In this document: piece after piece, positions 12,873-23,039 of the stretch
Layout: the number at the start of each line of letters is the position of its first letter
Numbering within the stretch: position 1 is the stretch's first letter
NCBI RefSeq assembly: GCF_004661485.1
Contig: NZ_PQVH01000002.1
Location: 1-64,000 of the forward strand
Direction of reading: 5' to 3'
Length of the DNA stretch: 64,000 nucleotides
From: Methylotenera oryzisoli
Lineage (GTDB): Bacteria > Pseudomonadota > Gammaproteobacteria > Burkholderiales > Methylophilaceae
Made by a program: the position numbers and the translations under genes
Notes under the pieces: model-generated
Seen by the model: only the letters and a program-made list of their open reading frames with translations
Databases searched by the model: none
Told to the model about the DNA's origin: nothing

Positions 12873-13354
12873 TGACGCAGTTATCAATTATTGTTGCAGT
12901 TGCACATGATGGCGTGATTGGCGTCAATAACACCTTGCCTTGGCACTTGCCTGAGGACTTGAAGCGCTTTAGAGCCCTTACCATGGGTCACCATATCATT
13001 ATGGGTCGTAAGACCTATGATTCGCTTGGGCGCCTCTTGCCTGGACGTACCACTGTCATTGTGACGCGTAACGAGAACTACCAAGTGGAAGGTGCGCTGG
13101 TGGCTAATTCATTAGAAGCCGCCATCGCCTTATGTGAAAATGATGATGAAGTATTCCTAATCGGTGGTGCCGAGTTGTATCAAGCTGGCCTTAAACTGGC
13201 ACACAAACTGTATATCACTGAAATCGAATTAGACGTAGCGGGCGATGCGTTTTTCCCCACATTAGTATCTGCCGAATGGCAAGAAGTCGAACGCGAAGCA
13301 CATACTTCCGAAAAAGGTTTGAAGTTTAACTATGCTACTTACGCACGTAAGTAG
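12872..13354 (+). CDS. folA: Dihydrofolate reductase
   Basis: 160 aa. Reduces dihydrofolate with NADPH, regenerating the cofactor consumed by ThyA. Landmarks: IGVNNTLPWHLPEDLKRF (substrate site, with Asp of PEDLKRF), MGRKTYDSLGRLLPGR (cofactor site), VFLIGGAELY. The ATG overlaps the stop of the thyA remnant (TAATG), so translation may be coupled. It is of chromosomal FolA type, not a cassette-borne dfr. Confidence 0.97.
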   Translation: MTQLSIIVAVAHDGVIGVNNTLPWHLPEDLKRFRALTMGHHIIMGRKTYDSLGRLLPGRTTVIVTRNENYQVEGALVANSLEAAIALCENDDEVFLIGGAELYQAGLKLAHKLYITEIELDVAGDAFFPTLVSAEWQEVEREAHTSEKGLKFNYATYARK

Positions 13355-13366
13355 CATAGTTTTTTC
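13328..13366 (+). terminator. Terminator overlapping the end of folA
   Basis: Perfect 16-bp inverted repeat (13328-13343 with 13346-13361) followed by TTTTT. The left arm and loop lie inside the last codons of folA and the stop is in the right arm. Confidence 0.85.
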
Positions 13367-13391
13367 ATCTGCGCAGTCTTATTGGTGCTGA

Positions 13392-15632
13392 TTACTGCGC
13401 TACACAATCCACGTAATAAGTAGCTTTACCATCAATCACTTGTTTCACTAGGCCATGCACGTCAGTTTCAAAGCCTGGGAAGCGCTCGTTAAATTCACGG
13501 GCAAACTTGAGGTAGTTCACAATAATCTTGTTGAAACGCTCACCTGGAATCAGCAACGGAATGCCTGGTGGGTAAGGTGTTAGCAATACCGCAGTAATGC
13601 GGCCTTCAAGCTCATCAATTGCCACGCGGTCAATCTTACGATGTGCCATTTTTGCAAAGGCATCGGTTGGCTTCATGGCTGGTACCATGTCTGATAAGTA
13701 CATTTCTGTAGTCAAGCGTGCCACGTCGTTGGCTTTATATACACCGTGAATCTGTGCACATAAATCGCGTAGACCTAAGCGCTCGTAACGTGGGTTCTTT
13801 TGTACGAACTCAGGCAATACTTTCCACAATGGCTGGTTCTTGTCGTAATCGTCTTTAAACTGCTGTAGTGCCGCTACCATGGTGTTCCAACGGCCTTTGG
13901 TAATGCCGATGGTGAACATGATAAAGAATGAATACAAACCGGTTTTTTCAACAATCACGCCGTGCTCAGCCAGGTATTTGGTCACAATTGCGGCCGGAAT
14001 GCCAAACTCATCCGAGAAATCACCGTGAATATCCAAGCCTGGAGTAATGATGGTGGCTTTGATTGGATCCAGCATGTTAAAACCTTCTGCTAGGTTACCA
14101 AAGCCGTGCCAACCTTCGTTGGCTTTTAGCATCCATGCGTCACGCTCTTCAATGCCTTCTTCTGAAAGGTCGTTTGGACCCCATACTTTGAACCACCAGT
14201 CGGTACCCCATTCTTCATCTACCTTGCGCATGGCACGGCGGAAATCCAGAGCTTCCATAATAGACTCTTCTACCAATGCGGTGCCGCCTGGTGCTTCCAT
14301 CATGGCCGCCGCAACGTCAATACTCGCCACAATCGAATACTGTGGGCTGGTAGAGGTATGCATGAGGTATGCTTCGTTAAATACGTCACGATCTAATTGG
14401 TTATTCTCTGCATCTTGCACCAGAATCTGTGAGGCTTGTGACAAGCCAGCTAGCAGTTTATGGGTGGATTGCGTTGAAAATACCATAGACTCTTTACAGC
14501 GCGGGCGGTCTGCGCCAATCGCGTGGTAATCACCGTAGAAATCATGGAACGTTGCGTGTGGTAACCAAGCCTCGTCAAAGTGCAATGTATCAATCTTGCC
14601 GTCCAACATTTCTTTGATTTCTTCTACGTTGTATAGCACACCGTCATAGGTTGATTGCGTGATAGTAAGCACGCGTGGTTTCACCGTTTTGTCGGTTGCA
14701 AACGGGTTGCGGTCAATTTTTTTCTGAATGTTTTCCCAAGCAAATTCACTTTTTGGAATTGGGCCGATAATGCCGAAATGGTTACGCGTCGGCATCAGGA
14801 ATACCGGGATTGCGCCTGTCATAATGATAGAGTGCAATACTGATTTATGGCAGTTGCGGTCCACCACCACCACGTCACCTGGCGCTACGGTAGAGTTCCA
14901 CACCATTTTGTTCGAGGTAGAGGTGCCGTTAGTCACGAAATACAAGTGATCGCAATTGTAAATACGTGCTGCATTACGCTCAGAAGCCGCTACTGGGCCG
15001 GTATGGTCAAGTAGTTGACCAAGCTCATCTACCGCGTTACATACGTCTGCACGCAGCATATTCTCACCAAAGAACTGATGGAACATTTGGCCAACAGGAG
15101 ATTTTAAGAATGCCACGCCACCTGAGTGACCAGGGCAGTGCCATGAGTAAGAGCCATCCGCCGCATAATGCGTCAATGCTTTAAAAAACGGTGGTGGCAG
15201 GCTATCCAGATAAGCCTTGGCTTCACGGATAATCAAGCGCGCGACGAACTCAGGCGTATCTTCATTCATATGAATAAAGCCATGTAATTCGCGTAGTACA
15301 TCGTTCGGGATGTGACGTGAGGTGCGTGTTTCACCATGTAAGAAAATCGGGATTTCTTCGTTGCGATGGCGTATTTCTGCGACAAACTTACGTAGTTGCT
15401 CAATCGCTTCTGGTTTTTCTTCGATAAACTCTTCATCATCAATCGACAAAATGAATGCTGATGCACGGCTTTGCTGCTGCGCAAATGAGGTGAGGTCACC
15501 ATAGCTGGTCACCCCTAGCACTTCAGTGCCTTCTTCTTCAATCGCTTTAGCTAGTACGCGAATACCTAAACCTGATGAGTTCTCTGAGCGGAAGTCTTCG
15601 TCGATGATAATGACAGGGAAACGAAATTTCAT
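13392..15632 (-). CDS. Orn/Lys/Arg decarboxylase, arginine-decarboxylase type
   Basis: 746-aa PLP enzyme of the fold-III-like basic amino acid decarboxylase group (AdiA, CadA, SpeC). N-terminal wing domain about residues 1-130, then the large PLP domain, with the Schiff-base Lys at K392 in STQSTHKLLAGLSQ, and the C-terminal domain. HCPGHSGGVAF and GTSTSNKMVW are typical. Length and TDVHGLV near the C-terminus fit arginine decarboxylase, which would feed polyamine synthesis, but Lys or Orn specificity cannot be excluded. Faces folA convergently. Confidence 0.9.
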   Translation of the reverse strand: MKFRFPVIIIDEDFRSENSSGLGIRVLAKAIEEEGTEVLGVTSYGDLTSFAQQQSRASAFILSIDDEEFIEEKPEAIEQLRKFVAEIRHRNEEIPIFLHGETRTSRHIPNDVLRELHGFIHMNEDTPEFVARLIIREAKAYLDSLPPPFFKALTHYAADGSYSWHCPGHSGGVAFLKSPVGQMFHQFFGENMLRADVCNAVDELGQLLDHTGPVAASERNAARIYNCDHLYFVTNGTSTSNKMVWNSTVAPGDVVVVDRNCHKSVLHSIIMTGAIPVFLMPTRNHFGIIGPIPKSEFAWENIQKKIDRNPFATDKTVKPRVLTITQSTYDGVLYNVEEIKEMLDGKIDTLHFDEAWLPHATFHDFYGDYHAIGADRPRCKESMVFSTQSTHKLLAGLSQASQILVQDAENNQLDRDVFNEAYLMHTSTSPQYSIVASIDVAAAMMEAPGGTALVEESIMEALDFRRAMRKVDEEWGTDWWFKVWGPNDLSEEGIEERDAWMLKANEGWHGFGNLAEGFNMLDPIKATIITPGLDIHGDFSDEFGIPAAIVTKYLAEHGVIVEKTGLYSFFIMFTIGITKGRWNTMVAALQQFKDDYDKNQPLWKVLPEFVQKNPRYERLGLRDLCAQIHGVYKANDVARLTTEMYLSDMVPAMKPTDAFAKMAHRKIDRVAIDELEGRITAVLLTPYPPGIPLLIPGERFNKIIVNYLKFAREFNERFPGFETDVHGLVKQVIDGKATYYVDCVAQ

Positions 15633-15768
15633 TCAAATGCCTTTAAATTATATGGTGAGCGCGACTTCATATTGTGTAGTCGCTTAACTCTGAATCTATC
15701 TTTGTAATACGCTTAGGCTAGCTACTTCTCGCCATGTGTATGAAAGCCAATACCTAAAAGCGCTGATG

Positions 15769-16344
15769 TTAGATTTTTGGTAACGTCACGCCAACTTGAC
15801 CCTGGTACTTGCCGCCACGGTCTTTATAACTGGTTTCACAAATGTCGTCTGCGTCTGCTTCAAAGAACAGCACTTGTGCACAACCTTCATTTGCATAAAT
15901 CTTAGCAGGTAGCGGTGTCGTGTTGCTGAACTCTAGTGTGACATAGCCTTCCCACTCTGGTTCAAATGGGGTTACGTTGACGATAATGCCGCAACGTGCG
16001 TAGGTTGATTTGCCTAAGCACACGGTGAGCACGTTACGTGGGATGCGGAAGTATTCAACAGTACGTGCTAGCGCAAATGAGTTTGGCGGAATAATGCAGT
16101 AGTCTGCGTTTACTTCAACAAATGAATTTGGATCAAAGTTTTTTGGATCCACAATCGTGCTGTTGAGATTGGTAAATAATTTAAATTCTTTTGAGCAGCG
16201 AATGTCGTAGCCATAGCTAGAAGTGCCATAAGACACCATGCGTTCGCCTGCCGCATTCATTTTGACTTGATTAGGCTCAAATGGCTCGATCATGCCGTGT
16301 TGTTCTGCCATGCGGCGAATCCATTTGTCTGATTTAATGCTCAT
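15769..16344 (-). CDS. dcd: dCTP deaminase
   Basis: 191 aa. Deaminates dCTP to dUTP, the main dUMP source for thymidylate synthesis in Gram-negatives. It begins [38 protein letters not shown] holds the conserved Ser/Arg active-site residues and VTLEFSN the catalytic Glu. The C-terminal GKYQGQ-GVTLPK closes over the nucleotide. It supplies the pathway that the nearby thyA completes. Confidence 0.96.
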   Translation of the reverse strand: MSIKSDKWIRRMAEQHGMIEPFEPNQVKMNAAGERMVSYGTSSYGYDIRCSKEFKLFTNLNSTIVDPKNFDPNSFVEVNADYCIIPPNSFALARTVEYFRIPRNVLTVCLGKSTYARCGIIVNVTPFEPEWEGYVTLEFSNTTPLPAKIYANEGCAQVLFFEADADDICETSYKDRGGKYQGQVGVTLPKI

Positions 16345-16438
16345 AATTGTTTAAATTGATAGAGGTTTAAAGTGAATCGAATTATAAGGCCTAACCGCTG
16401 AATTACAATGAAAAATTGTAGGTTTTGACCTGAAAAAA

Positions 16439-16472
16439 AACCTCACACTTATTGAGTAAGTTGTGAGGTTTG
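16439..16472 (-). terminator. Terminator of zwf
   Basis: On the - strand AACCTCACA pairs with TGTGAGGTT around an imperfect CTTA/TAAG inner stem, followed by a run of eight T. Confidence 0.8.
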
Positions 16473-16501
16473 TTAAAACGCTTTAGTCAGCGAAAAACAG
16501 C

Positions 16502-18007
16502 TTAGTGCTTGTCGCCACCTAATTCAATGCTATAGCGCCAGAACTGATCTTCAGATTCAAAAATCACGCTAGACTCTTGTGGGTCACGACTACCTGCTGG
16601 GTATTGGTGTACAGGTGATTTATCTACCATCCAAGCTTTTACCACAGGGTCTACTAAGCGCCATTGCGCTTCAACTTCACTGATGTGTAGGTAAAGTGAT
16701 GGGTCACCTTCCATCAAGTTAAGCATTAAAGATTCATAAGAATCAATGGTTTCATCACCTTGTTGGCGTTGTGGGCCATCAATACTTAGCGTGCGCGTTG
16801 CAATGTCTAAACCTGGAATCTTAGATTCAATTTCCATTTTGATACATTCACGTGGCTGAATGTTTAGTGTTAACCAGTTTTGATGTTGGCCCTCTACCAA
16901 TTGCATCGGTGCTTTTTTGAAGCGAATAGAAATAGCGGTGTTGCCTTCGTGCATGCGTTTAGCAGTACGCACATAGAATGGCACGCCTTTCCAGCGTGGG
17001 TTGTCGATAAACAGTTTTAGTGCAGCATAAGTCTCGGTGACGCTTTCTGTTATGCCATCACGTGCTAACTCTTCCAAGTAGCCTGTTACGTTCTCGCCAT
17101 GACCGTCACCAGCTTCTACGCGGCCAGCTTTGTATTGAGCACGGAAAGCGTGTTTGTTCAGCTCGTTCACAGGAATTGGGCGGATAGACTCTAGTAGCTT
17201 GATTTTTTCAGCACGAATACTCTCTGGGCTAAGGTCTGTTGGTTTTTCCATCGCAACAAGCGCCAAGGTTTGTAGCAAGTGGCTTTGTACCATGTCGCGC
17301 AGTGCGCCAGTTGCATCATAGAATGTGGTGCGATCGCCAACACCTAGTGTTTCATTGTTGGTGATTTGTACATGGTCAATATGTTCGTTATTCCATAGAG
17401 GCTCGAACATTGCGTTGGCAAAGCGTGTCAGCATCACATTTTGCAATGCAGATTTACCTAAGTAATGGTCAATACGGTAGATTTGACTCTCTTTTAGGTA
17501 TTTAGTCAGTTCCGTTTGCAATGCTTGTGCGCTTGGCAAGTCTGTACCAAATGGTTTCTCAATCAACACACGGCGCCAGTATTTACTTTCATCAACGAGG
17601 CCAACTTCTGCAAGTTGCGCAACGATCGGCGCAAAGTCAGTAGGGCGTACTGATAAGAAGTAGGCCAAGTTTTGTGGGAACACTGACTCATCAGACAATT
17701 TTGCTTGCAATTTATTCATTGCATCTGGGTCTGTCGGTGGATTTGAATGGTAGTGGTTACGTGCGATAAAACGCTCGAACACTTTTTGGTCGTAACCGTT
17801 TTTGAACTTGGCATCCAACATACCTTTAACATCGGCTTGCCAGTCTTCGCGACTTACTTCACCGCGGCCAACTGAGAGAATCACCATGTGTTCAGGTAGG
17901 CGACCAGCTGCATCTAGGCGAAACAAACCAGGCATTAGTTTGATGCGAGATAAGTTACCGCTCGCGCCAAACAGCACCAAGGTACAAGGATCTATTTTTT
18001 TTGCCAT
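16502..18007 (-). CDS. zwf: Glucose-6-phosphate 1-dehydrogenase
   Basis: 501 aa from MAKKIDPCTLVLFG; an in-frame ATG at 18076 adds 23 unconserved residues. It oxidises glucose-6-phosphate to 6-phosphogluconolactone with NAD(P). The Rossmann motif is GASGNLSRIKLMPGL and the catalytic segment is YRIDHYLGK. In methylotrophs with the RuMP cycle this enzyme drives the dissimilatory cycle. It is divergent from pgl, the next enzyme, with about 155 bp between the two starts. Confidence 0.97.
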   Translation of the reverse strand: MAKKIDPCTLVLFGASGNLSRIKLMPGLFRLDAAGRLPEHMVILSVGRGEVSREDWQADVKGMLDAKFKNGYDQKVFERFIARNHYHSNPPTDPDAMNKLQAKLSDESVFPQNLAYFLSVRPTDFAPIVAQLAEVGLVDESKYWRRVLIEKPFGTDLPSAQALQTELTKYLKESQIYRIDHYLGKSALQNVMLTRFANAMFEPLWNNEHIDHVQITNNETLGVGDRTTFYDATGALRDMVQSHLLQTLALVAMEKPTDLSPESIRAEKIKLLESIRPIPVNELNKHAFRAQYKAGRVEAGDGHGENVTGYLEELARDGITESVTETYAALKLFIDNPRWKGVPFYVRTAKRMHEGNTAISIRFKKAPMQLVEGQHQNWLTLNIQPRECIKMEIESKIPGLDIATRTLSIDGPQRQQGDETIDSYESLMLNLMEGDPSLYLHISEVEAQWRLVDPVVKAWMVDKSPVHQYPAGSRDPQESSVIFESEDQFWRYSIELGGDKH

Positions 18008-18163
18008 TATTTCAAACTTTCTTAAATAGGTTTTTGTAAATACTGCGGCTATTTTACATTCGCTAGATTGATTCATAATTTCGCAACTTTATGAATCACT
18101 CAGGTTAAAATAGCGCCTTTAAATGAATTAATGTAATTATACCGAAAAAGGCAGCACTGTTTT

Positions 18164-18886
18164 ATGCAAACCACACAAACACTTGAAGTTAAATCTCTTA
18201 CTTTGGCTAACAATCAGCATACACGTTGGTACCGGTTTAATTCGCAAGATGAAATCAATCAGGCGACATTAAAGCGTATTCTTCAGGCAGCAGATGAGGC
18301 GATTGAAAAATACGGTAGCTTTCTCATTGTGCTAGCGGGAGGCAGTACGCCAAAAAGCGTTTATCAGTTGCTTGCTAAAGAAAATGCAGACTGGGCGAAT
18401 TGGCACGTTTACCATAATGATGACCGTTGTTTACCTGTGGACCACGTAGAGCGTAATAGCAAAATGGCGCGTGATGCGTGGTTAAATCATGTGGCAATTC
18501 CGCAAAATCAGATTCATGATATCCCTGCGGAGTTGGGTAATGTTGAAGGTGCAAAAGCTTATGCACAAACTTTGGCTGGCGTACGTACGTTTGACTTGGT
18601 AATTCTAGGCCTAGGTGAAGATGGTCATACCGCTAGCTTGTTCCCAAACCAAGCCGTTGATAATAGTGCGGATGCAGTGCCTGTATTTAACTCACCTAAA
18701 CCACCAGCTGAGCGCGTGACCATTAGCCAAAACCGTCTTGATAATACGCACGGCGTGATTTTCTTGGTGACTGGTGCTGGTAAGCAAGATGCAGTGAATA
18801 ACTGGTTAAATGGCGTTGCGATCCCGGCAACTCTGATTGCACCGGCTTGTGGTGTGGATGTATACAGCTTTGGTGTTGAGTTTTAA
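18164..18886 (+). CDS. pgl: 6-phosphogluconolactonase
   Basis: 240 aa, DevB/SOL type. Hydrolyses the lactone made by Zwf. Motifs: VLAGGSTPKSVYQLL (phosphate site), NDDRCLP, and LGLGEDGHTASLFP. It lies head-to-head with zwf, so the two steps can be controlled from one intergenic region. Confidence 0.95.
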   Translation: MQTTQTLEVKSLTLANNQHTRWYRFNSQDEINQATLKRILQAADEAIEKYGSFLIVLAGGSTPKSVYQLLAKENADWANWHVYHNDDRCLPVDHVERNSKMARDAWLNHVAIPQNQIHDIPAELGNVEGAKAYAQTLAGVRTFDLVILGLGEDGHTASLFPNQAVDNSADAVPVFNSPKPPAERVTISQNRLDNTHGVIFLVTGAGKQDAVNNWLNGVAIPATLIAPACGVDVYSFGVEF

Positions 18887-18917
18887 TTCAATCTATCTAC
18901 ACATACAGCTAAAAAAC

Positions 18918-18943
18918 TAAAGGGTAGCGTACGCTACCCTTTA
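18918..18943 (-). terminator. Hairpin between pgl and apbC
   Basis: 26-bp perfect palindrome centred on GTAC. On the - strand it is followed by GTTTTTT, so it best serves apbC; it may also stop pgl transcripts. Confidence 0.7.
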
Positions 18944-18991
18944 AGATTTAAAACACTTCAAGTATTCGCTTAAAGTTTGTTGAAGTAAACG

Positions 18992-20080
18992 TTATGTATT
19001 TTGGATGACGATGTTAGGGAATTTTCCGCTATGATCCAAGCTTGAGTTAGCGATTTTAATCGCAGCCTTGCGTGCAATCTCTTTGTAGATATTAGCCACT
19101 TTAGAATCCGGGTTTGCAATCACAGTTGGCTTGCCGCTATCAGCTTGCATACGGATATCGATATCCAGTGGCAATGCGCCTAATAAATCTACGTTGTAGT
19201 CTTTTGCCATTAACTCACCACCACCAGCACCGAAGATATGCTCTTCATGACCACAGTTAGAGCAGATGTGTGTGCTCATGTTTTCAACAATGCCTAAAAT
19301 AGGGATGCTGACTTTTTCAAACATTTTAAGGCCTTTACGTGCGTCCAGCAGCGCAATGTCTTGCGGTGTAGTAACGATAATCGCGCCAGTGACGGGTATT
19401 TTTTGTGACAATGTCAGTTGAATGTCGCCAGTACCTGGCGGTAAGTCAATTACTAGGTAGTCTAGGTCGCGCCATTTCGTATCACGCAGCAGCTGCTCTA
19501 ACGCACCTGTCACCATCGGGCCACGCCATACCATTGGGGTGTCGGTGTCGATTAAAAAACCGATAGACATTGCTTGTATGCCATGTGCTTCCATTGGCTC
19601 CATGCTTTTGCCGTCCAGACTTTCTGGTCGGCCGTTAATGCCTAGCATTTGTGGTTGGCTTGGGCCATAGATATCCGCATCTAGCAAGCCAACGCTTGCA
19701 CCTTCTGCCGCCAAGGCTAACGCTAAGTTAACAGATGTGGTTGATTTACCTACGCCGCCTTTACCTGAAGCTACTGCAATAATGTTCTTAACGTTTGGTA
19801 GTAAGCTCACGCCTTGTTGCGCCTTATGCGCGACGATTTTGCTGCTGACATTCACGGCAACTCTGCCTATGCCTTCAATGTTCAATAGGGCTTGGGCGAC
19901 GAGATTTTGTATATTTGCCATAACAGATTTAGCAGGGTAGCCTAGTACGATATCTAAGCTGACATCGTTACCATCTACCTTGATGTTTCTTGCTGATTTA
20001 CCACTCACAAAGTCTTTGCCCGTGTTAGGGTCTATACATAGTTTTAAGGTACTTTGAATAAGTAGTTCTGAAATTGCCAT
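18992..20080 (-). CDS. apbC: Iron-sulfur cluster carrier ATPase (Mrp/NBP35 family)
   Basis: 362 aa. An N-terminal MIP18/DUF59-like domain (about residues 1-90) precedes a deviant Walker A P-loop (ASGKGGVGKSTTSVNLA). The CSNCGHEEHIFG segment supplies the CxxC that binds a bridging 4Fe-4S cluster in dimers. It delivers Fe-S clusters to apoproteins. Divergent from metG. Confidence 0.95.
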   Translation of the reverse strand: MAISELLIQSTLKLCIDPNTGKDFVSGKSARNIKVDGNDVSLDIVLGYPAKSVMANIQNLVAQALLNIEGIGRVAVNVSSKIVAHKAQQGVSLLPNVKNIIAVASGKGGVGKSTTSVNLALALAAEGASVGLLDADIYGPSQPQMLGINGRPESLDGKSMEPMEAHGIQAMSIGFLIDTDTPMVWRGPMVTGALEQLLRDTKWRDLDYLVIDLPPGTGDIQLTLSQKIPVTGAIIVTTPQDIALLDARKGLKMFEKVSIPILGIVENMSTHICSNCGHEEHIFGAGGGELMAKDYNVDLLGALPLDIDIRMQADSGKPTVIANPDSKVANIYKEIARKAAIKIANSSLDHSGKFPNIVIQNT

Positions 20081-20319
20081 GTCGTAAATTCCTGATTTGA
20101 TATTGGGTAGCGCTACAAGTGTTGATAACTTGAGTAAATTAATGGGTTATTTTAACTGATTGTGGTGTTGCCTTGTATGTTTTGCATCAAACTTTTGCAT
20201 AAACTGTATACCAGTATTGGTTAATTTCATATGCATCCTTAAAAACCGTAATCATTGCTGTGTGAACGATGCCGCATTTGTTAGAATGTGGTTTTTAGCT
20301 CAATAGATTCATTTATCTC

Positions 20320-22392
20320 ATGGCAACAGCAAATAATCCTCGTAAAATTCTAGTTACTTCAGCACTGCCGTACGCTAACGGTAGTATTCATTTAGGTCAC
20401 TTAGTGGAGTACATCCAAACTGATATTTGGGTGCGTTTTCATAAAATGCAAGGTCATGATGTGCATTATGTATGTGCAGATGACACACACGGCACGCCAA
20501 TCATGTTACGTGCTGAAAAAGAAGGCATTACGCCTGAAACATTGATAGCGAATGTACACAAAGAACATTCGGCAGACTTTTCAGAATTCTTAGTGCAGTT
20601 TGATAACTACTATTCTACCAATGCGCCTGAGAATAAAGAGCTCTCACAAAGTATTTATAAAAAATTAAAAGCAGCAGGCAAGATTTCAACCAAAACTATT
20701 GAACAGTTTTATGACCCAGTCAAAAACATGTTCTTGCCAGACCGTTTTATTAAAGGTGAGTGCCCTAAATGTCACGCAAAGGATCAATACGGCGATAGCT
20801 GTGAGGTTTGCGGCGCGACATATAACCCGACAGAGTTGATTAATGCATATTCTGCGGTATCTGGCGCTGCGCCAGTGCGTAAAGAGACTGAGCACTACTT
20901 CTTTAAACTGTCTGAATGTGAGCAGTTCTTAAAAGATTGGACACGCTCTGGCACACTGCAAGGTGAAGCTGCTAATAAAATGGGTGAGTGGTTTGAAAAT
21001 GGCCTGAACGATTGGGACATTTCACGCGATGCGCCTTATTTTGGTTTTGAAATACCGGATGCACCAGGTAAATATTTCTATGTGTGGCTGGATGCGCCAA
21101 TTGGTTACATGGCAAGCTTTAAAAAGTTGTGCGCAGATAAAGGCTTGAATTTTGATGAGTACTGGGCTAAAGATAGCCAGACTGAGCTTTATCACTTTAT
21201 CGGTAAAGATATTTTATATTTCCATGCTTTATTCTGGCCAGCGACACTAGAGTTCTCTGAACACCGCAAACCTACCCAAATTTTTGCGCACGGCTTCTTA
21301 ACCGTGAATGGTGAAAAAATGAGTAAGTCACGTGGTACGTTTATTACCGCACGCAGCTATCTAGATCATATTAAGAACCCAGAGTATTTGCGCTATTACT
21401 ATGCGGCCAAGTTAAACAGCACGATGGAAGATATTGACCTGAATTTGGAAGATTTTGTTGCGCGTGTGAATAGTGATTTGGTGGGTAAGTACATCAATAT
21501 CGCTAGCAGAACCGCTGGTTTTATTAATAAGCGTTTTGACGGGCAATTAAACCCATCGGCCAATAACGCTGTGGTGGCTGAAATCAAGGCTTCAGCAACT
21601 GCGATTGCTGAAGGTTATGCCGAGCGTGAATATGGCAAAGCTTTGCGTGAAATCATGCGTTTAGCAGACGTTGCTAATGGCTTTGTGGCTGAAAAAGCGC
21701 CGTGGGTGATGGCAAAGCAAGAGGGGCAAGATGCAGCTTTGCAGGAAACATGCTCAGATGCGCTGGAAATGTTTCGTTTGTTAACACTGTACTTAAAACC
21801 AGTGTTACCAAAACTGGCTGGTGAGATTGAGCTGTTCTTAAATATTGCCCCGCTGAGTTGGGGTGCTGTTGCTAGCTCCTTATCACCGCAACATCGCATT
21901 AACGCTTATGAACACTTGATTACCCGCGTTGAAGGTAAGCAAATTGAAGCGATGACTGAGGCGAACAAAGAGAATCTACAAGCGACGCCAACACCAGTGC
22001 CCCATTCTCAACAGCGCCATGCGGAACATCAGCAAGCAGCCAATGCAGAAGCCACAGAAGCCGAATATATCAGTATTGATGATTTTACTAAGGTGGATTT
22101 GCGTATTGCCAAAATCGTGAACGCAGAACATGTAGAAGGTGCTGAAAAACTGCTGAAACTTAGTTTAGATATTGGTGAGGATAAACCACGTCAAGTGTTT
22201 GCTGGTATTAAGTCTGCCTATGATCCTGCTAGCTTGGTGGGACGTTTGACGGTGATGGTGGCCAATTTAGCACCACGTAAAATGAAGTTTGGCATGAGTG
22301 AGGGTATGGTGCTAGCTGCCAGTGATGAGCGCGGCGGCCCATACATATTAAGCCCAGATAGCGGCGCGCAAGCGGGCATGCGCGTTAAGTAA
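20320..22392 (+). CDS. metG: Methionyl-tRNA synthetase
   Basis: 690 aa, class I synthetase. The HIGH-type motif is HLGHL near residue 23. A four-Cys zinc knuckle ([17 protein letters not shown]) lies near residue 149 and the KMSKS loop at residues 333-337. The C-terminal ~100 residues form the EMAP/Arc1p-like tRNA-binding domain ([23 protein letters not shown]...) found in dimeric forms. The linker before it is Gln/Ala/Glu-rich. Confidence 0.98.
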   Translation: MATANNPRKILVTSALPYANGSIHLGHLVEYIQTDIWVRFHKMQGHDVHYVCADDTHGTPIMLRAEKEGITPETLIANVHKEHSADFSEFLVQFDNYYSTNAPENKELSQSIYKKLKAAGKISTKTIEQFYDPVKNMFLPDRFIKGECPKCHAKDQYGDSCEVCGATYNPTELINAYSAVSGAAPVRKETEHYFFKLSECEQFLKDWTRSGTLQGEAANKMGEWFENGLNDWDISRDAPYFGFEIPDAPGKYFYVWLDAPIGYMASFKKLCADKGLNFDEYWAKDSQTELYHFIGKDILYFHALFWPATLEFSEHRKPTQIFAHGFLTVNGEKMSKSRGTFITARSYLDHIKNPEYLRYYYAAKLNSTMEDIDLNLEDFVARVNSDLVGKYINIASRTAGFINKRFDGQLNPSANNAVVAEIKASATAIAEGYAEREYGKALREIMRLADVANGFVAEKAPWVMAKQEGQDAALQETCSDALEMFRLLTLYLKPVLPKLAGEIELFLNIAPLSWGAVASSLSPQHRINAYEHLITRVEGKQIEAMTEANKENLQATPTPVPHSQQRHAEHQQAANAEATEAEYISIDDFTKVDLRIAKIVNAEHVEGAEKLLKLSLDIGEDKPRQVFAGIKSAYDPASLVGRLTVMVANLAPRKMKFGMSEGMVLAASDERGGPYILSPDSGAQAGMRVK

Positions 22393-22520
22393 AGATTTAT
22401 TAAACTTATTTTCCTGCGTGCAATCTACAGGAAAGTTGGAATAATCTGATTGTTCTAAATAAAGTTTAGACTTGTGTAGTGAAGTCGTACAAGTTTATCT
22501 AACTTATGAAAGGGTTTTAA

Positions 22521-22973
22521 ATGAAATATATTAATGCTACGTTGTTTGCAATGTTGCTGCTCTCAGGGCAATCGATGGCTGCAGATAGCAATGCCAAAAC
22601 TGCAATTGGTGGTGGCTTAGGGGCTGCTGCAGGTACTGCAATTGGTAGCGTGGTTGGTGGTAGCACCGGTGAGGTTGTTGGCGGTGCAGTTGGTGGCGGC
22701 CTTGGTGGTGCAGTAACCACTAAAGGTAAAGGTCAGGCTGGCGCAGTGATCGGTGGTGCGGCAGGTGGTGCTGGCGGTGCTTATGTTGGCCGTCAAGTGA
22801 GTGGTAGCACGGCTGGCGCAGTCGTGGGTGCAGCGGCAGGTGGTGCTGGTGGTGCGGTGATTGGTAAAGTGATTGATGAGCCTACACCTAGAACCGGTGG
22901 CGGTGATTACAAGCGTAAGCACAAGCATGGTAAAGGCCATTACAAAAATAGACATAAAGGCCATGATGACTAA
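22521..22973 (+). CDS. Glycine-zipper secreted protein
   Basis: 150 aa. A signal peptide (about residues 1-20, ends SMA) is followed by ~100 residues of Gly/Ala/Val repeats (GGGLGAAAGTAIGSVVGGS, GGAAGGAGGAYVG) and a basic His/Lys tail (KRKHKHGKGHYKNRHKGH). Glycine-zipper proteins of this type associate with or span membranes. The His-rich tail might bind metal; that is a guess. Confidence 0.85.
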   Translation: MKYINATLFAMLLLSGQSMAADSNAKTAIGGGLGAAAGTAIGSVVGGSTGEVVGGAVGGGLGGAVTTKGKGQAGAVIGGAAGGAGGAYVGRQVSGSTAGAVVGAAAGGAGGAVIGKVIDEPTPRTGGGDYKRKHKHGKGHYKNRHKGHDD

Positions 22974-22996
22974 ATAATCCAGAGAAATCTGGACAA

Positions 22997-23026
22997 TAAA
23001 AAAGCCGCGATTAGCGGCTTTTTTAC
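22997..23026. terminator. Bidirectional terminator
   Basis: AAAGCCGC-GATTA-GCGGCTTT hairpin flanked by an A run on the left and a T run on the right, between two convergent genes. Confidence 0.9.
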
Positions 23027-23039
23027 TGTCCCTTGAGCA

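Noticed and set aside
12872-13354. A cassette-borne trimethoprim-resistance dfr gene
   Set aside because: It overlaps the thyA remnant in native operon style, has no attC, and has the sequence of a chromosomal FolA.
14047-14529. Long frame antisense to the decarboxylase gene
   Set aside because: Shadow of a strongly coding gene on the other strand.
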